Assembly: GCA_026018925.1 (NCBI GenBank)
Contig: JAKSZU010000006.1
Coordinates: forward strand, 194,240,449 to 194,304,448
DNA length: 64,000 nucleotides
Reading direction: 5' to 3'
Source: Tupaia tana
Taxonomy: Eukaryota > Chordata > Mammalia > Scandentia > Tupaiidae
In this document: piece by piece, positions 1 to 11,239 of the stretch
How the letters are laid out: every line of letters begins with the position of its first letter
Position numbering within the stretch: the stretch's first letter is position 1
Translations under genes and position numbers: made by a program
The notes under the pieces: generated by a model
What the model saw: the letters and a program-made list of their open reading frames with translations, nothing else
The model's database searches: none
What the model was told of the DNA's origin: nothing

Positions 1-334
1 TGAGTAGGCAAGAGTAGCGATAGAGAATTCCTGATCTCCTTTTTCCCATCCTGGAGGTCCTAAGTGGTTCTGGTAAGTATGAATTAAAGGGTTAAAACCA
101 AATGTTTTTAATTTATTCTTAACAATAAATATTTACTAAATTTACACTGGAGGCACAAAGTCATATAAGGAATTGCAAAAGAAATTACAGACAAGGTTTA
201 TACAACTGGTGGTTAGTAGAATCTCTGGTGATATATTTTGTTAGACTGTGGGGGAACGCCAGATACAACTGACTTCGAACACTCATTTAAAAAATATTCT
301 CCTAGAAATGACATGAAAAATAAGCATTTTTCTA
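1..334. other. unassigned AT-rich sequence
   Basis: No coding signal, RNA gene or recognisable repeat was seen before the first SINE. It is probably intronic or intergenic. Confidence 0.4.
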
Positions 335-583
335 GGGACCAGCATGTGGCGTAATGGTTTACATTGCTGGACTCCCCCGTAGTCGACCAGAGTAGAGTCC
401 TGGACCTGGCAGCTTGAAACTCACACTAGGCACATATGCGTGCCCAAGATCCCAAGAGGAAAATGGAGAAGGGACTGTGGTGTGGCCATCCCCCTTGCGG
501 AGGTGATTTCTCACTTTGTCTCTGGCAAGCACACGTGCCCTAAAGCAAAAAAACTCTCTTTTAGTTAAAAAAAAAAAAAAAAA
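335..583 (+). mobile_element. SINE form A
   Basis: The tRNA-like head (GGGACCAGC, degraded A box, TCGACC region) is followed by the CpG-depleted form A body and a 17-A tail. An imperfect target duplication close to AAGCATTTTCTA flanks it (about 322-334 and 585-597). It is moderately diverged. Confidence 0.88.
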
Positions 584-2688
584 GAAGCATTTTCTATATT
601 TCAATTTTCAAATGAGAAGAGTATATTTCCTGATGTTTATGTAGGTATTATTTATGTAAACAGAAAAATACAGTAGTAGCTTTAGATTGGAGAATACGGT
701 CTTCTTTAAGTGAAGACACTGCTTTTTACCTTACCAAGTGTATAAAAATTGAAAATAGATACAGCTTATTCAATTTATACCTCCTGCTTCATTGACATGA
801 AGCCAAACTTCTAGCTCCTACATTCTTACAAAATACCCTTCTAAATTCCATTTTATGCCAATTGTAATCCCTACATTTATAGAATAGGCTTTTAAAAAAT
901 ATTATTATAGAACACACACACACAAGTGAAACTTTTCCATAGTGGCAAATCACATTCTCTCCTCAGAAGAAAATTCTGTAGAAACTAGTATCCATATGGA
1001 TCAAAAACTACTCAGAAGTCACCCTCTCAAAAACAAAATCAACCACCAAAATGGCGACCATGTTGCTACACTATGAAGTATTTCACAATTTTAAAGATTA
1101 GTCGTACATCCAATAGTGCCAAGAAAGTAAAATAAGGACTAGAGGAGTGAAGCTTCCTTTATCATCGCCAAATGATACTGAATACAGACCCAGTAGGATA
1201 TTAAACACCTTGTATTTTACATGGATCTAGGGCCCAGCGTCTGAAGTACTCCTATGCAGAACCCAGCTGTTTTGAGTGATTTATCCACAGGAGCTTAATT
1301 TCAATTGTGTGCTGGTAAGTGGGAGGCAGTGATTATACCTTCCCCCAAATCTTTCTGGCATGCTAATGAACATTTTAAGAAATAGTCTCCTACTGAGATT
1401 AATTTGTCCTTCAAATATTCTCCCCTTAACTCAGTAATGGCAATATCTGATTCACCACACTTTTTAAATGTAGGAACACAAGACCAAGTTTAAAATGAAA
1501 CTTATGTTTTACTCATTTTAAGACTGAAAATGCCAGAGAACAAATGTACTCTACCCTCTCTGCATCCTCCTCTATCTTCAAAGGAAAATTGTACTGGAAG
1601 TAAAACAACTCACTTCCTTGAAAATACATAAGCCAGTTCCTTCTACTCTTTTCACTTGCTTATTTCTCTTGGTAGCAAACCTCACAAGAGTGTTCATTTC
1701 TTCTTCTCTACAGTATCAGAAATTACATGTGGTTATTCAGAATTTCACCATTAGTAGGCTATCAATTAATTATATATTCATCTCTTTATTTTCAATCAAA
1801 AATCTACATGAAGACATAAAAGACCATTTTAAAATACCACAACCACAGGAGATCTGATATACCAGATGGCTGACTACATGTTCAAAGAGGACAAAGAAAG
1901 GAACAAGACAAAATTTTACGAATCTAAACTCTGCCTTCACATTTCTTAGTAGGGTAGGGACATAAATAAGGACAACATAGAGAAATCTTCAACAACAACA
2001 ACAAAAATCTATGTGTTCACTACAAACTCAACTAACCTAAGCCTGCTGAGTGTTACCACTACATTAAGTAAGGAAGGTCTACATCTTATAAAGTTTTCTG
2101 AAAAAAAAAAAAAAGTACTTAAGCACCAAAAGAGCACAGCTCCCTTTTTATACAGGTCAATGCTTGAAGTAACTTTAGGGCAAAGACACTTCTACTTCTA
2201 TAGCAACATAAATTTGGATGCTCCCATAGGAAACACAAAACCCACCTTATTTAAAAACAAGAACAATCTTCCTGTTTTCCTGGCAACCAAAGACAACTAA
2301 CTCTTTATAATTAACTCAAGGTTAAAATAAACCACTGAAAATGCAACACTGTATTTCAATGAAATTTAATGAACAATGAAAAATGTTTTAAACAGGTAAC
2401 CAATTACAAACGGTTTTCCCATTATAGTTACAGATACAAGATGTGTTTACCTTTAATGCTGAAATTTTCCTTCTTAGAAAAACTTTACTCCCACAACATG
2501 TGGACCAGAGAAAGTATATAAGAAGTATCTCTGGGTAAATTTCCAAGCACAGCTGAACTAGCCCTGAACTTCTACTGACAAGAACGCAATGGGGATGAAA
2601 GAACTCCATCATTGTTCATATTTCACCAGTAATAAAAGATTATAATTGGAATTTGAAAAATCAGAGAGACTGGCAAAACTCATTCCTC
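584..2688. other. unassigned sequence, no gene seen
   Basis: AT-rich single-copy-looking DNA. There is a short CA run near 911-923 and a YY1-like AAAATGGCGAC at 1048-1058. Short open frames have no recognisable domains or exon-like structure. Confidence 0.4.
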
Positions 2689-2812
2689 AAAATGAGTGCC
2701 TGTTTTGTGCCAGGCAACATTTAAGGAACCTAGAACTTAGTGGTGAACATGGTCATGTTTCTGTCCTAATGAGCCTTGAATTCTAATTTAACTGTTTTCC
2801 TCATTTATTTCC
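2689..2812 (-). repeat. L2 LINE 3'-end fragment
   Basis: The plus strand reads as the antisense of the L2 3' region, with the GTGCCAGGCA core followed by the GGTGAACATGGTCATG-type segment. It is old and diverged, and ends where the next SINE begins. Confidence 0.6.
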
Positions 2813-2839
2813 TAAGAAGGGACTATATAATAAGTCTCA

Positions 2840-3123
2840 GGGCCAGCAGGTGGCATAGTGGTTAAGCACTGGACTCCCACATGTTGGGAGTCGATCACAA
2901 ACTGGACTCAACCACAGTTTGAATTCCAGACACAGTGGCTTGAAACTCACACCAGGCACATGTGCATGCATGCCCAAAATCCCAAGAGGTAAATAGAGGA
3001 AAAGGGACTGTGGCATGGCCATCCCCCCATCCCAATGGGGTGATTTCTTGCTTTCTGCCTCTCTCTCTGGCAAGCACACATGCCCTATAACAAAAATCTC
3101 TCTTAAAAAAAATTTTTAAAAAA
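2840..3123 (+). mobile_element. SINE form A
   Basis: Head GGCCAGCAGGTGGCATAGTGGTTAA has a good A box. The body holds the GGGACTGTGGCATGGCCATC segment. Flanked by AAGTCTC on both sides (2832-2838 and about 3122-3128). Confidence 0.87.
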
Positions 3124-3370
3124 AGTCTCGTATATGGCAAGGAAGTAGCTTGATATAAGGAAAAAAGATCCCTGGTGAATGGGAAGGTCCCATAGTAAGA
3201 AGGATGAAATATCCAAAAGGGAAAGAAAGAAGGCTAAGGTAGCCAGTGCACAATGTATAAAGAAGAGACGAGTAGCAATGAGTTGGATGGGTTAGAAAGG
3301 CCAGATATTGAGGGAATTGCAGGGCAGGGCAGAATTTGATAAATACTTTAATTACTGTGATATGACTCCA

Positions 3371-3636
3371 ATTTTTGGTTTTTTAGAGAGAGACTTTTGC
3401 TATTGGGTGCATGCATTCGCTGAACAGAAAGACAGAAAGTGAGAAATCATCCCCCCCTGGTGGGGGAGGGGTGATGGCCACACCACAATCCCTTCTCCTC
3501 CATTCTCCTCTCGGGATTTTTGGGCATGTACTCACATGTGCCTGGTGTGAGTTTTAAGTCACTGGGTCCAGGACTCAAACCACAGTCCACTATGTGGGAA
3601 CCCAGCAACATAACCATTACGCCATCTGCTGGTCCC
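3371..3636 (-). mobile_element. SINE form A
   Basis: Reverse-oriented copy: the T-rich tail is on the left and the head ends in GCCATCTGCTGGTCCC on the right. The C-run/G-run palindrome of the body is present at about 3450-3470. Confidence 0.87.
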
Positions 3637-3989
3637 TCGATTTGTGCTTTAAGATAATTGTGGCTTCTGTGAAAATTCGTCCATGGGGATCAGGGAAGAA
3701 GAGGAAAAAGAGAAGGCGGCAAGCAACAAAGCTATAATTACGTCTCAATTTTTTTCTTTTAATTTGGCAAAGAAATGAAAATCATTAACATCTTCAAAAC
3801 AGTAGAGGATTCCAAACCAGCATATTAAAACAGCCCACTACATATGTGGGAAATTTGAACTATTATACTACAATCTACCTCAAAACACATACCAGTTAAA
3901 CTACCAGATGTTAAAGACAAGGAAAAAAAAATCCCCAGGGCATAAGAACAAAAAGATCAAATTACTTAAAAAAGAAAAAGAAGTTTTGT

Positions 3990-4228
3990 TTAAATTTACT
4001 AGAGGGTGCATGCCCTCACCAGAGACAGAGAGGAAAAGGGAAAAAGCTTCCCCTAATGGGGTATGGTCATGTTGTAACACCTTCTCAACTTCTCCATCCT
4101 ACCAAGATTTGAGGCATGTATATGCGTGCATCTGGCATGTTTCTCAAGCCACTGAGTCCAGGAATTGAACTGTGCAGTCAGTCATATGGGACCTGACTTC
4201 CTTAACTCCTAGGCCATGGGACCAGCCT
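3990..4228 (-). mobile_element. older SINE related to form A
   Basis: The body shares the CACCAGAGACAGAG segment and the head (GGCCATGGGACCAGCC), but the middle differs from young form A (GGTCATGTTGTAACAC). Similar copies at 18250, 19840 and 22068 suggest an older subfamily. Confidence 0.65.
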
Positions 4229-4714
4229 GAAAATTAGATTTCAAAAGCAATATAACAAGAAAAGCAATACCGGAAGCAGCATTTTTCTATCAATTTAAGA
4301 ATGTGGAGCTAGACTTTCCTTCAAGTATCAGGTCTATAGGAAGAAAAAGAAAAGTTCTGAATATATATGAACAACACAGCAAGACGGCACACATGTGCCC
4401 TTCCTACGCAACTTGAACTCCATCCAACCAAGATTTAACTGAGGAAGCTTTAGCAAAAGGACTAATGATGAACATTTAATATATCTAATTATATAATTAA
4501 TTATATAATAAATCAACAGCCTTTATATATACAACTACTAATCATTCAGAAAATATAATGGAACACTCCACCACAATTGAAAAAGGATTAAAAGTACTTA
4601 GGAATAAGTGTAAGTGTTCAAAATCTTTATTAAAAAAAACCGGAATATATTCCCAAAAGGCTACTATGTTGAATTGAATAGAGACAGTCTCTGTTCAAAC
4701 TTAGGCTTTCTTAG

Positions 4715-4935
4715 GGTGATTCCAAGGTACAGTGGTGATACACTATTCAGAGAAGCCAGATCCCACATGGTGATCACTGTTAGAATTCCCAGATCAGCCA
4801 GCTTGAAAAGCAAGTGCCAAGATCCAACAGAATGGAAGGAGATTCACAGTGTGGACCCTGTGAAGTATGCTCCTCTCTCTTTCTCTCATTTCCTCTCTCT
4901 CATACAAACACACGTATTCTACCATGATTTTAAGA
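4715..4935 (+). mobile_element. older SINE related to form A
   Basis: A decayed copy with a recognisable GCCAGATCCCACATGG head segment, a CAGCTTGAAAAGCAAG junction and a CT-rich 3' part. The B box is degraded. Confidence 0.5.
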
Positions 4936-4944
4936 AACAAGATT

Positions 4945-5900
4945 AGGACTTGTCAATATAATCAAGATGTCAGTTTTTCTCTAAGACAACTTATAAATGG
5001 AACGTAAGTCAAATAAAAACAACACACTTTTTCCTGAAACTGGACAAGCTAATCCTAAACTTTTAATGGAAAAAGAAAAGCACAAGAATAGCCTGGAGGT
5101 CACAGCAAAGGAAGAACTATGATGCCAAGAGTAAAACTCTAGCAGATACTAAAGCATACTATAAAGCCTCTATGAATAAAACAGTGTGGTACTGAGCCAT
5201 AAAAACACCAATGGATTAAAATACAAACTCTACTATGTAAGGAAATTAGTATTTAACAATGGTAGCAACAAATCACTTGTGAGGAGAGGGGAAGTAAAAA
5301 TAGTTTTTCCATAAATTGTGTTAGTATATTTAACAGTTTTCAGAAAAAGATAAATTTGGTCTATCCATTTATACCATATAAGAATAAATTTCATACGGAA
5401 TAAAGAAACTATGTAAGAACTATATAAAGTGAATCCCTATGTAACTGTATAGGTAAAGTTTTTTGTTTTACTATGACTTAAAATTCAGAAGTATTAAATA
5501 AAATTGGCGAATGACTACAAAATTAAACTTCTGCATGGCAAACATTACATAACCAAAATTGAGACACAAGTAACAAAACTGGGAGAAAGTATTAGCAATG
5601 GGAAAAGGGTTTACTTCCTGAATAAAATATTTTAGAAAATTTTCAAGTTGAGGGGGAAAAAGATGAAACATGAAGACAAACAATCAAAAGTGACAGACAA
5701 TTCACCAAATATAGAAACTGCCCTTTAAAATAGAGAAAGATGTTCAACTTCACTCTTAAGAAAAAAGCAAATAAAAACTGCTGAAATATCATCTTTCATC
5801 CATCATATTAACAAAATTCAAAATCTGGAAATTGTACTGTTTGGCAAGACTTTGAGGAAACAGTCATGTTACTAGCACTATATGAAAAATGTCACATTGT
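4945..5900 (+). repeat. L1 LINE, decayed 3' part of ORF2
   Basis: Matches recalled L1 ORF2 3' sequence: AGAATAGCC near 5087, the ACTATAAAGC / AAACAGTGTGGTACTG core at 5159-5195, and an ACTGGGAGAAAGTATT-type segment at 5577-5593. Every frame is broken by stops. It is probably the same insertion as the L1 3' piece at 6600-7265. Confidence 0.7.
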
Positions 5901-5942
5901 CAGTTTTAAAACTTAGCTGCAAATACTTTGGTAAAAATTTTA

Positions 5943-6165
5943 ATTATTTATTTCTTCCATAAGCTAAAAACAGAAGGAAAGAGACAGCATCCCCCAACAT
6001 GGTCCTGACAGCACAATCTACTCCCATTCTTTCATAAGCCCCAGATCACAGGGAAGTGCCTGGCATTCTCAGGGAGGTCTCCAGACTTTAATCAAGAACC
6101 CTCTCATGTGGAATTGCCTCGAACATTAAAATTTACCACAGACCACCATCAGGCCCCAGTTGCAA
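5943..6165 (-). mobile_element. older SINE related to form A
   Basis: Highly diverged reverse copy with GAAAGAGACAGCATCCCCCAACATGG body and a head ending in CACCATCAGGCCCC. Assignment rests on similarity to other old copies here. Confidence 0.45.
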
Positions 6166-6189
6166 ATTTTTTGACATACTCACATGAAG

Positions 6190-6475
6190 AGAAGAGGTGG
6201 GATCTATGTGTTTGCTCTTGAATCTGAGCAGAAGGAACATTATGGAACTTGAATCTAGGTCTTAAATGATCATACAACTTGTTTGGTTATCTTGAAATGT
6301 CAGATATCAGGCTGCTGATTCTGTTAAAAAGCCCAACTTGTATTGAGAGGCAATGTACTATGTCCAAGTGCTGGCTGACAGAACTGGACCCAACATTAGT
6401 TTTCCCAGTTAAGGCACCATATATAAGTGAAGAAGTCAATATATAATTCTAGTCCCTAACTATTTTAGTCACACC
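6190..6475 (+). repeat. MLT1/ERVL-MaLR-like LTR remnant
   Basis: Several segments resemble a common mammalian MaLR LTR: GTGGGATCTATGTG near the start and TATATAAGTGAAGAAG near the end. It is too diverged to name a subfamily. Confidence 0.35.
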
Positions 6476-6599
6476 ATTTGAGACTCTCCAACAAAACAAA
6501 CCCTCTAGATATTCTGTAGACAAACCACAGCACCATCTTCTATACAAATTTCCAAGATCACAGGAGTATAATAAAAATCACTATCTTACACAATTTCTG

Positions 6600-7265
6600 G
6601 GGATGGTTTGTTATAAGATAGATAACCAGAATATGTCATATTGCTATAAAAAGGAATCTGACAATAGCTAATAAAACTACATACTTATTTATCCTTCATT
6701 CCAGCAATCTGTTTCAGGCATATACTTTAAAGATATGCCTTAATGTGGCACCGGCACATGGCATAATGATTACATCACTGGACTCCCACATGGCCAACAG
6801 CGGTTCACACCCCAGACCCGGCAGCTTGAAACCAGCAGCTTGAAACTGTGTGTGTGTGTGTGTATGTGTGCATGCCCAAAATTCCAAAAGGAGGAGGAGA
6901 AGACAGGATGTGGGGTACAGCATGGCTATCCCACTGAAGGATGATTTTTCGCTTTCTGTTTCTCTCTCTCTCTCTCTCTGGTGAATACATGTGCCCTATA
7001 ACAAAAATTTCAAAAAAAGAAAAAAGCCTTAATGATATGAACATCCATCTACACACAGTTATTCACTACGGCATAATTTACAACTTCAAAATGCTGGAAA
7101 CTAGCTAGATGTCCAAACAAAGGAGAGGTTACATACAGAATGCAAATAGAGCAGAGTACCATGGAATTGTGAAAAGGAGGAAAATGTCTACAAGCCAATA
7201 TGGAGGGGTTTCCAAGCTATATCAGGTAGGAGGAAAAACAATTCTCTACCTTTTGGTGAAGAATC
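6600..7265 (+). repeat. L1 LINE 3'-UTR fragment, split by a SINE
   Basis: Contains the L1 3'-end text AAATGCTGGAAACTAGCTAGATGTCCAAAC (7089-7118) and an AAAAAGGAATCTGACAATAG segment near 6649. The SINE at 6746-7025 interrupts it. Confidence 0.6.
6746..7025 (+). mobile_element. SINE form A with (GT)n expansion
   Basis: Full-length copy with perfect 9-bp duplication GCCTTAATG at 6737-6745 and 7026-7034. It has a local duplication of CAGCTTGAAAC (about 6822 and 6836) and a (GT)n run at 6847-6867. Confidence 0.88.
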
Positions 7266-7469
7266 AGGGCCAACCCACATTAAGGCCACTAGATCTCACA
7301 TGGCCAAATGCATGTAGTCCTAGACTTGATGGCTTGGGAAAGAAACTAGGCACGTGTGCATGCATGCCCCAAATTCTGACATGAGGAATAAATGGAGGGA
7401 AAGGGGACTGTGGAGTGACCATGCTCACTGGGAGGATGCTTTCTCTGCCTCTCTCCAGTAAGCACACAT
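7266..7469 (+). mobile_element. SINE form A, tail lost
   Basis: A diverged head (AGGGCCAACCCACATTAAGG) leads into the form A body. The copy stops at the CAAGCACACATG equivalent and runs straight into the next SINE, so the two form a head-to-tail pair. Confidence 0.7.
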
Positions 7470-7703
7470 GCTGGTATAATGGTTATGTCGCTGGACGCCC
7501 ATGTAGTCAACCGTGGTTTGAGTCTCAGACCCAGAGACTTAAAAAACACATCAGGTGCATGTGTACCCCAAGATCCCAAGAGTAGACCAGAGAAGGGATT
7601 GCAGCATGGCCATCCTTCCTTGGGGGGGTGATTTATCACTTTCTGTCTGTCTGGCAAGTGCACGCACCCTAGAGTAAAAAACTAAAAAAAAAAAAAAAAA
7701 AAA
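7470..7703 (+). mobile_element. SINE form A, slightly 5'-truncated
   Basis: Begins inside the A box (GGTATAATGGTTATG) directly after the preceding SINE and ends in a long A tail. The body contains the C/G palindrome and CTGGCAAGTGCACGCACCC. Confidence 0.85.
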
Positions 7704-7766
7704 GGAAAAAAAATTAGCAGTAATGGTGTTACACTGGTATACCCTTCATTAAGAAACATTAAGGTA

Positions 7767-7944
7767 GGGGCCAGCAAGTGGCATAGTGGTTAAGGCGCCG
7801 GACTCCTACATAGCCAACTGCTGTTAGAATCTCAGATTCAGTGGCCTAAATCTCAGGCCAGGTGAGTATGTGTGCATGCCCATTTCCGGGGGTGGGGGTG
7901 ATTTCTCGCTTTGAGTGCAAATATCTCTCTTAAAAAAAAGAAAG
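7767..7944 (+). mobile_element. SINE form A with internal deletion
   Basis: Good head (GGGGCCAGCAAGTGGCATAG) but the body lacks the GATCCCGAGAGGAGAATGG block and jumps from GCATGCCCA to the G-rich segment. It ends ATATCTCTCTTAAAAAAAAG. Confidence 0.8.
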
Positions 7945-8254
7945 GCATATCAAGGTAATAAATGAATGCTAATCCACCAATCAAATTCATAAATAACCTA
8001 ATGGCCTAAGAGTACTCTCTGGATAAAGGCTATTTTCACAAGCTTCACTATGCCTAGATCAGTATACAGCATTATTTATGTTCAATCCTAACATGAGACC
8101 ATGTAATTCAAGAAGGGTTTTATGTATGTGTGGTATGTTTACATGCACCATGCACAGATGTATATAAATTTATATTAAAATGACAATAAGTGCTACTACA
8201 GTGGACACTTATATACTAAGAGAACACAGAGTATTAATCAAGATAAAAATATGA

Positions 8255-8498
8255 TCTTGGAGCTGTCCCTGCAATACAGCAGTTAAAGGCTATGCAAAGA
8301 AAGCTGAATCCCACATGGTTGACTATACTTCAAATCTCAGCCTTTGCAGATTGAAAAACATGTGGATATATATGCATGTATAGCCAAAATTCTCAAAGGA
8401 AGGGGGAATGGAGACATATAGCATAACAATATCCTTTGAGGGGCTGCTCTCTTCTTCTCTCTCTGGCAAGCGCTTACACCTTCTACCCAAAAAAATTC
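8255..8498 (+). mobile_element. older SINE related to form A
   Basis: Diverged head (GGAGCTGTCCCTGCAATACA) with GCTGAATCCCACATGG and a CTCTCTGGCAAGCGC 3' segment before an A-rich end. Confidence 0.6.
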
Positions 8499-8965
8499 AA
8501 ATATTCCTGAAAAGTATAAAAATTAGTTCATTCTTTCTTTTAATATTCATCAACTGATTAAAAAAGTGGTATTGAGAATTCCATAAAATCAGGGCACCTA
8601 AATAAAAGAAACATTAAGTTTTATTCTATATATTCTATTTAAAAAAAGAAAACTAATAGTTTGGGAATAGGTCCAGCATGAGATTAAATCTCATTTAAAC
8701 AGTAATTTTTGTTAACATATCTTACAAATTATAGTAATATCTGCTTTTTCAATATTTAAGTCAACCAAATATACACCATGCATTTACCTGGGAACTAATA
8801 AAAGACATCTAGGGATTCATAAGATTGCACAATAAGGAGACAAAGATTCATACATTATGTACAATATCACCTTTTTTTTTTACAAAGTCAGTCATAAGTA
8901 GAATACTAAGTCAGATGGTTATTTATAAAACAAAAAATAAGCCACAACAAAGTAAAAATGTTCTC

Positions 8966-9175
8966 AGGCCAGTCAGTGACATGTTGGTAAAGATAGCTGG
9001 GTCCCACATGCTTGGCTGTGAGGTTAGAGTTCCAGAACCAGTGGCTTGAAAAATGTGACACAAAATCCCAAAAGGGAAGAAATGGAGAAGAAACTGCAGT
9101 GTGACTACCCCTGATGGGGGATGCTGTCTCACTTTCCTCTCTCTCTCTCTTTCTTTCTCCACTAGTGCTAACTAG
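8966..9175 (+). mobile_element. older SINE related to form A
   Basis: GGCCAGTCAGTGACATG head, GGGTCCCACATGCTTGGC, the CAGTGGCTTGAAAA junction, and a CT microsatellite at 9138-9158. It lacks a clear A tail. Confidence 0.6.
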
Positions 9176-9660
9176 GACCATAATACTGAGTGATCCAGAG
9201 AGCCTATGTAAGTACCTAAAAGCATCTCCTTCTTATCAATTAGGTGTCATTCATCTCAAGGTGTCTTCAGGAAGCTGCCTTCAGCCAAGGTCAGATTTTG
9301 TCTGTTCACTGTCTCAAGTGATGAATTTATAACACTTTCTTTCATGCAACTACTGAGGTCTTACCAAATGTTACTTCCATTACTGAGGATAACTGAGTGA
9401 ATAAATTACAAAGGAGCAGTTCAAAATTATCAGTTGCACAAAATATTTTAGGCTATAAAATATATGGAGACCCACATGAATTTTTACACAAGTATTGTAA
9501 CTGCAGGAAAGGGTATGAATAAGCTCCAGGAATCAAGAGTCAGAGTTCTGGCTGGGGACTATACACTTTAATGAAACTAAATGAACCTAAGCCTTGTTCA
9601 TTTAGCACACATTACTTGATAAATACAGGAAAAAACAATAAATGTCCATTTATATAGGAC
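9176..9660. other. unassigned sequence
   Basis: No gene, RNA or clear repeat recognised. Confidence 0.35.
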
Positions 9661-9677
9661 AGAGACTACCTACTTTT

Positions 9678-9937
9678 TTTTTCTTTTATTTGAGAGGTTT
9701 TTGCTATAGGGCGCGTGCGCTTGCCAGCCAGACAGAGACAGAGAGACAGAAAGCAGGAAATCACCCCCCAGGGGGGATGGCCACAGCGCAATCCCCTCTC
9801 CTCCATTCTCCTCTTGGGATCTTGGGCACGCACGCACACGCGCCCGGCGTGAGTTTAAGCCACGGGGTCCAGGACGCGAACCGCGGTCGACTACGTGGGA
9901 GTCCAGCGACATAGTCATTACACTAACTGCTGGTCCC
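9678..9937 (-). mobile_element. SINE form A, young-looking
   Basis: Reverse copy with CpG-rich body (GGGCGCGTGCGCTTGCC; CACACGCGCCCGGCG). The B box GGTTCG is present on the minus strand. The duplication AGAGACTACCTACTTT lies at about 9661-9677 and 9938-9953. Confidence 0.93.
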
Positions 9938-10082
9938 AGAGACTACCTACTTTAAGCAATATTATCCCCCGCCTCTAGGATAGCATCTAAAGCTACTGCT
10001 AGTGCAATGTATGGCTGGTACTAAAATTTTCTTTTTTTGGAATGAATACTATTTCTGTCAAGGTTTAGAAAAACTAAATACT

Positions 10083-10330
10083 GAACAATGGAACGGGCAC
10101 AGGGGTAGAAGTCAGATCTGTGTTTTCATCTTTTCTCCATGATCTTGGGCATACTGCAGTGTCCCTGGGACTCAATTTTCTCATTTATAGAAGAGAGGGT
10201 TAGACTAGGGACTCAAGTTTTCTCATCTACAAAAGAGAGAGTTAGATCAGGTTCTCTAAGATCTTTTCCAGCTCTGAATTCTGTGTCTGCCCTCAAAATG
10301 ATGCCCCTCATTTGTCTCCTATTCCAAGTA
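10083..10330 (+). repeat. MIR-like SINE
   Basis: The CTTGGGCA...CTGGGACTCAATTTTCTCAT core and the CTCTAAGATCTTTTCCAGCTCTGAATTCTGTG 3' type are characteristic of MIR. It contains an internal tandem duplication of about 44 bp. Confidence 0.6.
10166..10252 (+). repeat. tandem duplication inside the MIR
   Basis: Two consecutive copies of a ~44-bp unit, each with GGGACTCAA(T/G)TTTTCTCAT followed by A-rich AAGAGAG-GTTAGA. They differ at few positions. Confidence 0.7.
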
Positions 10331-10480
10331 CAAAAACTGGTGTTTCCACCCAAGGGTATAGGGCTACTCTTTTTTGTTTTCCTTAGTCTCCTCTACTAGC
10401 AAATACATACAAGGAAGCCCCAAACTGAGTCACAATTTAGATGATCAAGTTCACGTTAATGGTTCAAACCTTGTTTTACT

Positions 10481-10742
10481 TATTTATTTTTTTAAGAGGT
10501 TTTCGCTATAAGGTGCGTGCGCTCACCAGAAAGACAGAGAGAGACAGAGAGATAGAAAGTGAGAAGTCACCCCCAGGGGGAATGGCCATGCCGCAATCCC
10601 TTCTCTTCCATTCTCCTCTAGGAATCTTGGGCACGCACGCACAAGCGCCCGGCGTGAGTTTAAGTCATCGAGTCAGGGACTTGAACTGTGGTCGACTACA
10701 AGGGAGTCCAGTGACACAGCCATTACACTAACTGCTGGTCCC
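10481..10742 (-). mobile_element. SINE form A
   Basis: Reverse copy with a perfect 15-bp duplication AAACCTTGTTTTACT at 10466-10480 and 10743-10757. The body is CpG-rich; the head ends CTAACTGCTGGTCCC. Confidence 0.93.
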
Positions 10743-10974
10743 AAACCTTGTTTTACTATGTTGACTTTTATTTCTATCTTGAATTCAAAAACCTGTCTAT
10801 TATGACTGCCAATGAATAGATAGATGCTCTTCAACCTTTATTTTAAAAAGGATACAATACTCAAAACTTACCTGTGGTCTACACTTCAGCTCCCTGCTTG
10901 CCAACATAGGCTAAACATTCACTCTCTGTTTTATCACGGACTAACAAAGCTGACAAAAAAAGTGTAAGACACCT

Positions 10975-11239
10975 GGGACCAGCAAATGGCGTAATTGTTA
11001 CATTGCTGGACTCCCACTTAGTCAACCGCTATTAAGAGTCCCGAGCCCGGTGTCTTGAAATTCACGTCAGGCCCATGTGCATGAGTGCCCAAAATTCAAA
11101 GAAGAAAATGGAGGAGAAAGGACTGTGGCATGGCCATCCCGTCCCCGGGGAGTTGATTTCTGGCTTTCTGTCTCTGTTTCTCTGGCAAGCGCACACACCC
11201 TTTAGCAAAAACCTCTTTAAAAAAAAAAAAAAAAAAAAA
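10975..11239 (+). mobile_element. SINE form A
   Basis: Head GGGACCAGCAAATGGCG, complete body and 20-A tail. Imperfect duplication AGTGTAAGACACCT / AGTATAAAACATCT on the two sides. Confidence 0.9.

Noticed and set aside
1048-1058. YY1 site marking a promoter
   Set aside because: A single motif match without CpG island or other promoter features.
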